Below, one piece after another: positions 38,141 to 47,900 of a DNA stretch of 64,000 nt. Origin of the DNA: Gammaproteobacteria bacterium (GTDB lineage: Bacteria > Pseudomonadota > Gammaproteobacteria > Pseudomonadales > Azotimanducaceae); contig JAPPAV010000137.1 in the NCBI GenBank assembly GCA_026705345.1, positions 1 through 64,000 on the forward strand, given 5' to 3'. The position numbers and the translations under genes are program-made. Every line of letters starts with the position of its first letter. The first letter of the stretch is position 1. The notes beneath the pieces are model-generated. The model saw only the letters and a program-made list of their open reading frames with translations. It did no database searches and was not told the origin of the DNA.

Positions 38141-40651
38141 CTACGCCGGTCCCGGCGTGTGTCCGGTCACGGCGTTCGTGCTGTGGGCGCCCGCGCCTTC
38201 AAAGCCCTGCAGTAGTGCGCCAACCGAATAGCGGTTGGCGAGACGGCGCACGATCACATGCCCTGACAACGCCACTAGGAACACCATGCAGGCCAGGGCC
38301 GGCAAGAGCAACCAGAGTTCGAGCATCGCGGCGAACGCGGAAGCAGCGAGCTTCGCGACCAGGGCCGCAACGCCGACCAGTACGGCTGCGACGATCAGGT
38401 CGCGAACACGGGTCGCGGAATAGACGCGCGCCAGTTCGCCCCAGGTCGCACCCAGCGCGAAACGTATGCCGATGGCTGATCGATCCTCGGCGATTTGACG
38501 CGCCAGGGAGTTTGCCATGCCGGCAAGTGCGAGCAGAAGTGCAAATCCGGCCGCGACGGAGAGCATGATCTCGACGCTGCGGCGGGCGAGGAACTCCTCG
38601 CGAAACTTGGAGGCGGGCGTACCGTCGTCGTGTATCTCCCACCCTTCGAACTCGGGCATTTGCCGCAACACGTCGACTGCCGCTACGTCCCCTTCCGTAT
38701 CGATCACCCATCGTTGGTAGGAGGAGGATGCGAAAAAACGACTCTGGGCGGAATACACGATCCGCCTTGCCGGTACCGCGTAGTCTCCATAGGCGATGTC
38801 CTCGACCACGCCCACGACGACGACTTCACGGGGTGGCAGTTGGGGAATGCGTGTCGACAGTCTGAGCGGCATGCCCAGAACCTCGTCCAGGCCGCCCAGG
38901 GCCTCTGCGGTGGACCGGGACACGACGACCTCGTTCTCGGATTCGGTCTCGAAGTTCCTGCCGGCGAGGAATTCCACACCGAGGGTGGCGAAATAACCCG
39001 GCGTGACCTCATTGCGATGCAGCGGCGTGTCGTCGAGCCCGATATGGCCGAGAATCTCGACAAGTTTGAAACGAAGGTTCATGGGATGCTCCAGCGGCAT
39101 CAAGTCCGCACGCGCCGCGGAGCGTACCCCCGGCATTGACTCGACTGCCTCGACGCTGGTTTTTAGGTTCGTTGCCGGCCCTTCCCGCTCCTTGGATGTG
39201 CCTACGAAGGCGACTTCGGTGTTGGGAAACCCCAGGGACATGCGCGCATCGCCCGCGTACCGACCGACCAGGGAGAACACGAACACCAGGCTCGAGAGGC
39301 CGACGAAGGCCAGCACACCGCGGGTCGCCCGCCGCGTCCAGATCCGCGAAGCCGACTCCCTTGGCGTTGCCCGCGACACGAACCAGCCGAGATAGGCGAC
39401 GCAGCCTAGGAACGCGGCAACGAGCAGAAGCGCCGACGCACCGACGCCGACGAACCCGTCGCGTTTCGATGTCTCGCCGACGTAGCTGGCGAACGGTTCG
39501 ATGCCGAGCAGCACATCGAGCACATAGCGGTATGCGAACCATCCGACAACGGCTACCACGACGATCCAGACCCCGTTTTCCGCTACGGATTGCCGAAAGA
39601 CGTCCATCGGTGTGGCGCCAACCGCGATACGTATGTGCTGTTCGTCTTCCCGGGAGACGATTTCGGCGAGCAGAAACTCGAGCAACGCGACGAAAGCCAT
39701 GGTGAGCAGCAGCACCACCATGCCCGAGAGCCAGGTGGTCTTCTGCGCCACCTCCTGGCGCCCGTCGGGATCGGTCTCGAGACCGGCGATCAACTCCATG
39801 CGGTCGCTGTCCCTTATTCCGAAGTCCATCGAGACGAAGGGGGTCGTAAAGCCTTCCGGCAGCTCCACTCCCGGCGGCAGCACCGGACCCTCCCTCTCGA
39901 ACCTGACGGGCTCGGCATCGAAACGGTAGTCGTCCAGCAGGCTCCGCAGTCGGGCGATGGCATCGCCGGTTCCCCTCACTACGCCGAACACATCGGCCCT
40001 GGGCATGCGGTGGAACCGGACTCCGGCCTCCTCTTCGCTCTCGCCGTCGCGCATGCTCAATGGGGGTGGGTTGAGAATCCACGCGCCAAGTGGCCAGCGA
40101 ATGCCAACGCCGGCGAAATCGGGGGGTGCCACCCCGACGATGGGTATGGAGGGGCCGCTATCGACATCGAGCAACGTGCCCACGATGGTCTCGTCGGCGT
40201 CGTACATCTCGCGCCAAACCCGATGGCTTAGAACCGCGGCCGGGCCGCCTTCGAGTTCCGCAACAAGCGATCCGCGAACGGCGTCCAGGCCGAGCTGGTC
40301 GAAATAATCGCGGGACGCCCCGGCGGCGGCAATCGGCCGCGAGGCGCCGTCTGGATCGCGGACACGGACGTTGTAGAGCGGCATCTGGTAGAACCACGAC
40401 ACCTCCGGGGCCAATTGCTCGATGTTGTCGAAGTCGACCAGGGCGACGCTCTCGGCCCCCGCGTCGGTGCGGCGCACGACGGTGACGTAGTCCCGGTCCG
40501 CAACGCCGCTCGGCAGATTGAACCAGCTCGCATGACCGATGGTGACGACTGCGGCGATGAATCCGAACGAGACCCCGAGCGACGTCAAGAGGTACAGCAG
40601 CCTCGCCGGACGACGTCGCGCGACGCCTAGGATATTGCGCAGCACTTCCAC
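38141..40651 (-). CDS. FtsX/MacB-type ABC transporter permease (second paralogue)
   Basis: 836 aa. N-terminal helix (RLLYLLTSLGVSFGFIAAVV), periplasmic MacB core-like domain (AAAGASRDYFDQLGLDAVRG), helices with the cytoplasmic EDEQHIRIAVGATPMDVFRQ loop, a second periplasmic domain (TPGYFATLGVEFLAGRNFET) and C-terminal helices (EDRSAIGIRFALGATWGELA). First gene of the operon that continues with the MFP (9-nt gap) and the ATPase. Paralogous along its whole length to the 782-aa permease on the other strand. The substrate is unknown; a peptide, lipid or antibiotic efflux role is plausible for the family. Confidence 0.92.
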   Translation of the reverse strand: MEVLRNILGVARRRPARLLYLLTSLGVSFGFIAAVVTIGHASWFNLPSGVADRDYVTVVRRTDAGAESVALVDFDNIEQLAPEVSWFYQMPLYNVRVRDPDGASRPIAAAGASRDYFDQLGLDAVRGSLVAELEGGPAAVLSHRVWREMYDADETIVGTLLDVDSGPSIPIVGVAPPDFAGVGIRWPLGAWILNPPPLSMRDGESEEEAGVRFHRMPRADVFGVVRGTGDAIARLRSLLDDYRFDAEPVRFEREGPVLPPGVELPEGFTTPFVSMDFGIRDSDRMELIAGLETDPDGRQEVAQKTTWLSGMVVLLLTMAFVALLEFLLAEIVSREDEQHIRIAVGATPMDVFRQSVAENGVWIVVVAVVGWFAYRYVLDVLLGIEPFASYVGETSKRDGFVGVGASALLLVAAFLGCVAYLGWFVSRATPRESASRIWTRRATRGVLAFVGLSSLVFVFSLVGRYAGDARMSLGFPNTEVAFVGTSKEREGPATNLKTSVEAVESMPGVRSAARADLMPLEHPMNLRFKLVEILGHIGLDDTPLHRNEVTPGYFATLGVEFLAGRNFETESENEVVVSRSTAEALGGLDEVLGMPLRLSTRIPQLPPREVVVVGVVEDIAYGDYAVPARRIVYSAQSRFFASSSYQRWVIDTEGDVAAVDVLRQMPEFEGWEIHDDGTPASKFREEFLARRSVEIMLSVAAGFALLLALAGMANSLARQIAEDRSAIGIRFALGATWGELARVYSATRVRDLIVAAVLVGVAALVAKLAASAFAAMLELWLLLPALACMVFLVALSGHVIVRRLANRYSVGALLQGFEGAGAHSTNAVTGHTPGPA

Positions 40652-40714
40652 GGGTTCCCGATTCCTCGTCCGTAGCGTTGCGTTGCCCGCGAACCGTCGC
40701 GCCCTGCGGACGTA

Positions 40715-40732
40715 ATGCTACGAACATAGCAT
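40715..40732. promoter_or_regulatory. Operator-like inverted repeat ATGCTA-N6-TAGCAT upstream of the permease2 operon
   Basis: A perfect 6-bp dyad with spacer CGAACA, about 64 nt upstream of the permease2 ATG (minus strand). Its twin is at 33713-33730. Together they flank the ABC locus at its two outer ends. No regulator gene is encoded inside the locus. Confidence 0.65.
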
Positions 40733-40850
40733 ATTGGGCGTTGTACACGCCAAGCGTTGCGCTAGACTCGTTGGATGGACTCGCCGAAGGCGACACCGTG
40801 ATCTATGGCGATAGGCGGCGCCTGGGCGACAAAGAAACGGTGGTTGTCCG

Positions 40851-42908
40851 ATGATGACAAGACGGTTCCGATCCCTGGGGTCGCTGGCGGTTGCCTGCTT
40901 CGCCATGGGATGCGCCAGCCCCTCGACGCCTGACGCGACGGATGTGGTGCGAGCGGAAGGAAAGGAGCCCAAGGCGATTCCCGAGGAACTCCTGCTCGAT
41001 GTCGGAATCAGCGTCTTCGATAACCCCGGTCCAGTGCTTGACGGTGACGACGACGAATCGGTGTTCCGCAATGCCGAGGTGCTGAGGGCCGAACGCAATT
41101 TCGTTCCATATGTCATCGGCAAGTACCTGCAGGGGACACAGACCTGGGGTGCCGTCCGGGTCGTTCCTCGACCGGTTGCCGTCGACCTGACTGTGACCGG
41201 AACGATCACGCACTCGGATGGCGAGACGCTCGCGTTTCGTGCCGAGGCAACGGACGCGCGTGGAGTCCAATGGTTCGACAAGGAATACCGGGCCACGGCG
41301 AAACCCGGCGCGTATGACGGCGATGAGAACGTCGACGATCCGTTCACACGCGCCTACGCCGCGCTGGCGGCGGACATGGCATCCATGTTGCGTGAGCTCT
41401 CATTGGATGATCTGGCCCGCATTCGGTCTGTGGCCGAACTCGCCTTCGCGCGCTCGGTCGCGGCGGAGGCGTTCGCGCGGCATGTGACGCCGAAGGCGGA
41501 TGGGGGTCATGAACTCCACCGACTACCGGCCAACGAAGATCCCTTGCTGGCGCGTGTCCGGCAAGTCCGCGATCGCGATCACCTGTTCATCGATGAGGTC
41601 AACGACTACTACGACGACTTCACGGCCAACATTCAACGCCCCTACGACGAATGGCGCCGGGAGGCGTTTCACAGTCGGCGAGCCCAGCGCGAACTCTCAG
41701 CGAAAGCCGACGCGCAAATGCTGCTCGGATCGGCGAGGATCATCGAGGGACTTGCGCGAATGGAGCACGGAAAGCCGAGCCGCCTGGCTGTCGATTGGAT
41801 AACGCGGGGTATCGGATTGATTCGTGGTGCCGAGGACAGCGAAGAACAGATTCGCGAGACAGTCGACTCCATGCGCGAAATCGGGCGCTCGACGGAAGCG
41901 AGCCTGCTGCCCCACACCACCGCCTTGGAGAACCGTACCATCCGTTTGCAGGAGGGCGTGGTGTCGCGCTACGACGCACTGCGAGTGATTCTCAACCGGC
42001 TCTATCGGGAGGAGTTCGGCCTTGCTGGTTCTTTGGAGGATTCTGCGCCCCCCGGGGAGGGGCCGGTGCCTGAACCGTCGGTGGTGGCTGAGAACCCGAA
42101 GGCCAATGCACCTTCGCTCGCCTTGGCTTCATCGCCTCGTTCGGCATCGGCAGTTGAAACCGGCAGGCGCCGTTCGCGTTTCGACGAACGTATGTTGAAT
42201 GCCAAGGAGGGGATCCGATCGGGGAACATCGAGGATGCGTTCGACAAGTTGAATGATCTCCTGGTCGACGAAGACGAGGAGTTGGGCGCGGTGGCATCGG
42301 CGCGGATTCACGCGTTGATGGCGTTGGGACACGTCGCCGAGGCCAATGATCGGGAGGCGATTGCCGCGTTTGAACGGGTTGTCGGCTCTGCCTGCACTGT
42401 CATCTGTACGGATCAGGCATTCGTTGCCACCAGGGTTGTGAGCCGCCACGGCCCCCCACGGCCTGCCGTCTTCAAGTTCATCATGGAAGTCCAGGGCGAG
42501 GTCGACAGTGGTGAGGTCGACGCCGCTATCCGGTCGCTAGGAGGATCCGTGGGCGGTGAGCACGGGAAGTCCCAGTCGAGAGACAAGGCGATAATCCCGG
42601 GGGTTCCCCGCCTACAGCCGGTCGAAAAGGCCATGGCGTACCAAATTCTCGCCAGGGCATACGTGGAGAAGAAGGACTATGAGGGGGCGATTGGCGTCTA
42701 CGAGAGGATTCTGGCGCTTGGAACGCGAGCACCGCGGTGGCACCGGGAGTTCAGTAACAAGAACCTGGCCTTGATTCACTTCTCCCGGAGGGACTATGAG
42801 AAGTCGCTTCAGTATCAGAACGCCTGGCTCCGAGCATCGAGTTGGGTAGGAGAAGCCTGTCCAAGGGTCTGTACGGGGGAGGGGCCTGGTGCGGGGCGCA
42901 GCGAGTAG
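40851..42908 (+). CDS. Lipoprotein with C-terminal TPR-like repeats
   Basis: 685 aa. Lipoprotein signal peptide with lipobox AMGC, Cys at residue 21. Residues about 45-150 form a compact domain (FRNAEVLRAERNFVPYVIGK, WGAVRVVPRPVAVDLTVTGT) that I cannot assign. A helical middle region contains many Arg/Glu, then a Pro/Ser-rich linker (about 395-440). TPR-like helices close the protein (EKAMAYQILARAYVEKKDYE, GAIGVYERILALG). Cell-envelope localisation is clear from the signal. Function is unknown. It is followed 58 nt later by a small exported redoxin-like protein and may be co-transcribed with it. Confidence 0.8.
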   Translation: MMTRRFRSLGSLAVACFAMGCASPSTPDATDVVRAEGKEPKAIPEELLLDVGISVFDNPGPVLDGDDDESVFRNAEVLRAERNFVPYVIGKYLQGTQTWGAVRVVPRPVAVDLTVTGTITHSDGETLAFRAEATDARGVQWFDKEYRATAKPGAYDGDENVDDPFTRAYAALAADMASMLRELSLDDLARIRSVAELAFARSVAAEAFARHVTPKADGGHELHRLPANEDPLLARVRQVRDRDHLFIDEVNDYYDDFTANIQRPYDEWRREAFHSRRAQRELSAKADAQMLLGSARIIEGLARMEHGKPSRLAVDWITRGIGLIRGAEDSEEQIRETVDSMREIGRSTEASLLPHTTALENRTIRLQEGVVSRYDALRVILNRLYREEFGLAGSLEDSAPPGEGPVPEPSVVAENPKANAPSLALASSPRSASAVETGRRRSRFDERMLNAKEGIRSGNIEDAFDKLNDLLVDEDEELGAVASARIHALMALGHVAEANDREAIAAFERVVGSACTVICTDQAFVATRVVSRHGPPRPAVFKFIMEVQGEVDSGEVDAAIRSLGGSVGGEHGKSQSRDKAIIPGVPRLQPVEKAMAYQILARAYVEKKDYEGAIGVYERILALGTRAPRWHREFSNKNLALIHFSRRDYEKSLQYQNAWLRASSWVGEACPRVCTGEGPGAGRSE

Positions 42909-42966
42909 TCACAGGTCGAATACTGCGCTACGGTGTCAACGTCGCTTGGTTCTCCACAGGTGTGCA

Positions 42967-43596
42967 ATGCCGATTCTTTGCTCGCGAGTTGCCTGCATCG
43001 CTAAGACCCTGGCCGCGCTGACGCTGGCCAAACGTCTCGCCCTCGTTGGTCCGAAGGCGCGGCTGGTGGTGATGATCGGTCTGCTTTCGCCCGGATTGTC
43101 GATCGCGCAGGAAGATGGGGAGCCCCCGTCGTTGCGTGCCACCACGTTGAGCGGGGTCGACGTGACGGTGCCGGACCCGAAAAGGGCTGCCGTGCTCGTC
43201 GTCGGATTCGGTCGATCCGCGGGAGAACAGGTGCGCGGTTGGCGGCTCCGCATCGACGCAATGGACTCCGGGCCGTCCGTCGCTTCGGTGCTGGTCATGG
43301 ACGAGACGCCGCGGCTTGTCCGTGCCGCCGTTACCCGGTTGATGCGCGGCGAGGTGTCCGAGGAAAGGCAGGCCACGATATTTCTCGTCACCGAGGACGG
43401 CGAGGCATGGCGCGATCTGGTTCAGATCGGTGCAAGCGACGGTGACGACGAGGCCTACGTCCTGCGTTTCAATGGCGAAGGACAGGTCTGCTTTCGCCAT
43501 GCCGGCGCGGTGACCGATGCCGCCGCATCGGGACTGCTCGCGGCCGACTGCAGCTTGGAACCCGCGAGCGGAGACAAACAAACTACAGACCAATAG
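42967..43596 (+). CDS. Exported thioredoxin-fold-like protein lacking a CXXC motif
   Basis: 209 aa from ATG 42967; the longer track start overlaps the previous gene. The signal region ends near LVVMIGLLSPGLSIAQ. The mature part has the beta-alpha-beta layout of redoxin/ATP10-like proteins (RAAVLVVGFGRSAGEQVRGW, ATIFLVTEDGEAWRDLVQIG, AYVLRFNGEGQVCFRHAG). Where a redoxin would carry CXXC it has FGRSAGEQ, so it is unlikely to be a dithiol oxidoreductase. The assignment rests on pattern only. Its neighbour is the TPR lipoprotein upstream. Confidence 0.6.
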   Translation: MPILCSRVACIAKTLAALTLAKRLALVGPKARLVVMIGLLSPGLSIAQEDGEPPSLRATTLSGVDVTVPDPKRAAVLVVGFGRSAGEQVRGWRLRIDAMDSGPSVASVLVMDETPRLVRAAVTRLMRGEVSEERQATIFLVTEDGEAWRDLVQIGASDGDDEAYVLRFNGEGQVCFRHAGAVTDAAASGLLAADCSLEPASGDKQTTDQ

Positions 43597-43617
43597 ATGG
43601 GCGGTTCGCCGTCGGTT

Positions 43618-43631
43618 GCCCACCAATGGGC
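43618..43631. terminator. Weak hairpin after the redoxin-like gene
   Basis: GCCCA-CCAA-TGGGC gives a short stem followed by CTATTGCCTTTGC in the 188-nt gap before the RND cluster. Possible terminator; weak. Confidence 0.25.
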
Positions 43632-43784
43632 TATTGCCTTTGCATTCCTCGCCGACTTGCGTAGTCTCAGCGAGAACCGGTAGTCGGTCGTGCGTGTATG
43701 GGCGCACCCGCTGGTGTGCGGCCCGCTTGGCATAGGCAAACGGGGATAGTGGGGACATAGGCTAAAGGTAGGGGGGACAAGGTT

Positions 43785-44918
43785 ATGGCGGATGCTGCTG
43801 AGCGCGAGTCGCGCGGCTGGGTCGGCTGGCTGCAGGTTGGGCTGCTCGTTGTCGTACTGGCTGCGGGAATCTACTTCGCCCGGTCTCCGGGCGTGGCACC
43901 AATAGGCGAGGACTCGATCCGCAGCGCGGAAGCGCCGTCCGTGCGGGTGCTAAGCCCAGAGGTTGGTTCGCATTCGCTGACGGTGGCGCTCACCGGCGAA
44001 GTGCATGCGAGGACACCGGTCGCGTTGCGCCCCCTGGCGTCCGGCCGGGTGGTCCAAGTCTCGTCTTCACTACGCGCGGGCGGGACGTTTGGCGCTGGCG
44101 AGACCCTCCTGGTCGTGGACCCGGAGGATACCGAGCTGAGGCTCGAGAAGGCGCAGGGCATGCTCGCCGCGGCACGCGGAAGGCTGCGCCGCCACAAGGA
44201 CCAAGGGGCGCTGGACGCCGCACAGTACCGCGAGCGGAACCCGGGTGCGGAGGTCCCCGCATCAGTAGCGCGCTTGGGCCGGATCGAACGCTTCGAGGGC
44301 CGTGTGCAGGCGGCCATTGCGGACGTCAAGCTGGCCGAGTTGCAGTTGTCGGAGACGCGGTTGTCGCTGCCCTTCGACGGCACCGTGATCGCCGCGCCCG
44401 TGTCGGTCGGCGACGTCGTCTCACGCGCAACCAGTGTCGGTACGGTTTTCCAGACCGGTCGGCTGGAGACGCGCGCGCCGATTCCGGTAGCGGATCTGGC
44501 GTATCTCGGCGATCCCCGCGGCCGGCCGGCTGCCGTTTTCGCCGGAGGGCAACGCTTCGAGGCGGTGGTTTCCCAGGTTTCGTCGGTGCTGGCGCCGCGC
44601 ACGCGTCTGTCCATGCTGCTGCTGGACTTCGCCGACGCGAGCGGGCCCCAGCCCGGGACGTTCGTCCGAGTAACCTTGGCCGGCCCGGCGTTCGACGATG
44701 CCTACCTGCTGCCGCCCGAGGCGCATCGTGCCGGCGACAGCGTCTGGTTGGTGGACGACGGCAAGCTGCTGCGGGAGACGCCCCGGACGCTGGGGCGAAC
44801 TGACACCGGGTGGATCGTGGCAGCGTTCGACGCCCGGGAGGGCGTGGTTCTCGGCGCGGTTCCGGGCGAACGGCCCGGACTGGCAGTGAAGGCTGTTGCC
44901 GAGGACGGGGCGCGATGA
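43785..44918 (+). CDS. RND efflux periplasmic adaptor subunit (pair 1)
   Basis: 377 aa with one N-terminal membrane anchor (WLQVGLLVVVLAAGIYFARS), a lipoyl half (VALRPLASGRVVQVSSSLRA), a short alpha-hairpin (about 110-180), a second lipoyl half (LPFDGTVIAAPVSVGDVVS), a beta-barrel domain and an MP domain. The layout is that of AcrA/HlyD-type membrane-fusion proteins that connect an RND pump to an outer-membrane channel. The stop overlaps the RND start by four bases. It is preceded by G-rich sequence suitable as a ribosome-binding site. Confidence 0.93.
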   Translation: MADAAERESRGWVGWLQVGLLVVVLAAGIYFARSPGVAPIGEDSIRSAEAPSVRVLSPEVGSHSLTVALTGEVHARTPVALRPLASGRVVQVSSSLRAGGTFGAGETLLVVDPEDTELRLEKAQGMLAAARGRLRRHKDQGALDAAQYRERNPGAEVPASVARLGRIERFEGRVQAAIADVKLAELQLSETRLSLPFDGTVIAAPVSVGDVVSRATSVGTVFQTGRLETRAPIPVADLAYLGDPRGRPAAVFAGGQRFEAVVSQVSSVLAPRTRLSMLLLDFADASGPQPGTFVRVTLAGPAFDDAYLLPPEAHRAGDSVWLVDDGKLLRETPRTLGRTDTGWIVAAFDAREGVVLGAVPGERPGLAVKAVAEDGAR

Positions 44919-47900
44919 TGGCATCGCCGAACCCCGATTCAGTCGGAGGCGTAGGCGGCGTGGGCGCGGTCATCGCCGCCTTTGCACATCGCCGGGTGGC
45001 GGCCAGCCTGCTCGTGCTGCTTGCGCTGGGCGGCGGGCTGCTGGTCGGGTCGGGGGTTGATGTCGAAATCATACCGGACGTGGACGGCAGGCGAGTCGCC
45101 GTCACGGTGCCTTACCCCGGGTCGAGTCCCACAGAGGTCGAGGAGAGCATTACGCGCCGAATCGAGGAGCGGGTGATCGGGCTCCCCGGGGTCCGCAGGG
45201 TGGTTTCCGAGGCGTCGTCCGATGTCGGCACGGTGACCCTGTCGGTTGAAGCATTCGCGGACACCGAGGAGGTGTTGGAGGAGGCGCGTACAGCGATCGA
45301 CCGCATCGAGAGATTCCCGCCGCCAGATGCCGAGCGTCCGGAAATCGGCGTTCCCTTCGTGCACGTCCCCGCGATCACGGTGGCCTTGTCCTCGGCGGAG
45401 CTATCGGGGAAATCGCTACGCGTCGCGGCGGAGCAGCTGCGGGAGGACATGCTTGCGCTGCCGTCGGTGTCGAGCGTGTCCCTTGACTGGTCGCCGGAGC
45501 GGGAGATTGCCATCGAAGTCGACGAGGAGGCGTTGCGCGAACACGGACTGACCATCGGCGAGGTAGCGCGCAAGGTGCGCGGCTCGTCGGTGGACCTCAC
45601 TTCGGGACGTCTGCTGACCAGTGCCGGTGGTCTGGTCGTCCGCGTTGACGACCGGCGCCTTCGCGCCGAGGAGTTCGAGGACGTGGTTCTGCTGTCGTCT
45701 CCCAATGGCGCGCTGGTCACTGTCGGTGATGTGGCGGAGGTCAGCGAGGGGTTCGGTGACGCCGGGGGTGCTACCGAACTCGACGGCATACCGGCCGTTT
45801 TCGTGACCGCGCTGGCGGTGCAACTCGGCGAGTCGGAGGTGGAGATTGCGCGCGACGTGCGTGCGATGCTCGCTAGCTACGAGCCGCCGGCGGGAGCGCA
45901 GGTGACCGTTTGGCAAGACAGTTCCCGGCGGGCGGCGCTCCGCATGGCCCTGGTCACCGGGACCGGTGCGCTCGGCTTGGCGCTCGTGTTCCTGGTCCTT
46001 GCGTTGGTGTTCGACCTTCGGCTGGCGATCTGGGTGGCGGTGGGTCTGCCCGTGGCTTTCCTAGGCGCGGTGGTGATGTTCCCGGCGTTGGGCCTCACCT
46101 TCAACATGGCCACGATCTTCGCAATGATCATGATGATCGGAATCGTCGTTGATGACGCTGTGGTGGTCGGGGAGAGCATCGCGACGGAGCGGGAACGTGG
46201 CCTCGTCGGAGCAGACGCAGCGGTCGCCGGGGCGCGGCGCGTGTTCTGGCCGGTAGTGGTGGGTGTTGCGACGACCTTGCTGGCGTTCGCACCCCTGGCG
46301 TTCACCTACGGCGTGATGGGCCAATTCTTAAGCGTGTTCCCGATCGTCGCCGTCCTCGTGCTGGGCGTATCGCTGTTGGAGGCGTTCTTGATTCTACCGT
46401 CGCACCTGGCGCACGGCGGCGACTGGAGCCGTTGGCCCCTGGCTGTCGTGCAGGCGCGCGTGAGGGAGGCCATCGATGTCCTCCGCGACCGCGTCGCGGT
46501 CCCGGCGGTGGCCCTGGCGACCCGCCACCCGGTCGCCGCGGTGCTAGCGGCGGTTGCAATGGTGGTCGTCAGCGGTGCCCTGGTGGGCGGCGGCGTCGTT
46601 CGGGCTGGCGACGTGGCGGCGCTGAACACCGGAAGGGTCGAGGCGACCATCACTTATCCTGTTGGAACGCCGCTGGAAGTGACGCGCGGCGGTGCCCGGC
46701 AACTGGAGGAAGCGGCCAGACGAACCAACGAGCAACTCGCTGGATCCCCAGTAATCTCTGTAGCCACGGTTGTCGGCCACCATCCTTCCCGCGCCATTTT
46801 CCTGGGCGCCGGGCGCGAGGCCACCCATCTCGGTGCCGTAACGCTTCAGCTGCAGGAGGAGGAGCAACGGTCGGTCAGCGCTGACGAGGTGGCCCGCACG
46901 TGGCGGCACAACACCGGCGAGATCGTCGGCGCCGACCAGCTGACGTTTGCAACGGCCGACCGATACGGCGGGGATGGCTTCGACCTCTCGGTGGCTCTTG
47001 TCCACCCGGATGCGGACGTGCTGGCGCACGCCGCGTCGGACTTGGCCGCAGCGATCAAGACCGCCCCTGGCGTATTGGACGCGTACGACTCGCTGACGCC
47101 GGGCCGGCGCCACTTCGACCTGCACCTGACCCCTGCGGGAAAGGCGGCAGGACTGACGGCGGGTGAATTGGCCTCGCAGCTCCGGGCGCGATTCTTCGGC
47201 ACCGAGGTGCAGCGCATCCAGCGCGGGCGGGACGAGGTCAAGGTGATGGTGCGCTACCCGGAGGACCGGCGACGAAGCTTCTCCGAGCTGACGGACGAGC
47301 GCATCGAGTTGGCGGTGGGCGGCGACATCCCGCTGGGGGTGGCCGCTAGGGTGGTGGAGACACAGGAGCTCGAAACGCTGCGAAGGATCGACGGTGTTCC
47401 CGCAGCGGTGGTGGGCAGCTTCGTGGATCATGCGGTGTTGACCTCCCGCGAGCTGCGAGCCCACGTCGAAGGCGGCTTGCTGCCAGAACTGGAGGCGCGT
47501 TATCCGGGCCTCGGTCTTGCGTGGGCTCGTGCGGGGGTGGATGACGACGAGGAGTCGCTGGCGCCACTGGCCTACACGCTGCCGGTCGCCCTTTTTGTGA
47601 TCTACACGATCATCGCGGTTCAGTTTCGCAGCTATGCGCAACCGCTGGTGGTGCTGACGGCGATGCCGCTGGCAGCGGCCGGTGCCGTGCTGGCGCATCT
47701 GTTGCTCGGGTACGACATGAACTTGATGTCGGTGTTCGGGGTGGTCGCCGTGCTCGGGGTCGTGATCAACGACACACTGCTCCTCATGGACCGTTGCAAC
47801 AGCCTGCGCGCCGGTTCGGACCTGCCGGCGATCGCGGCGATCGCGGGTGCCGTTCGGGAACGTTTCCGGCCGATCTTCTTGACGACCGTGACGACCGTCG

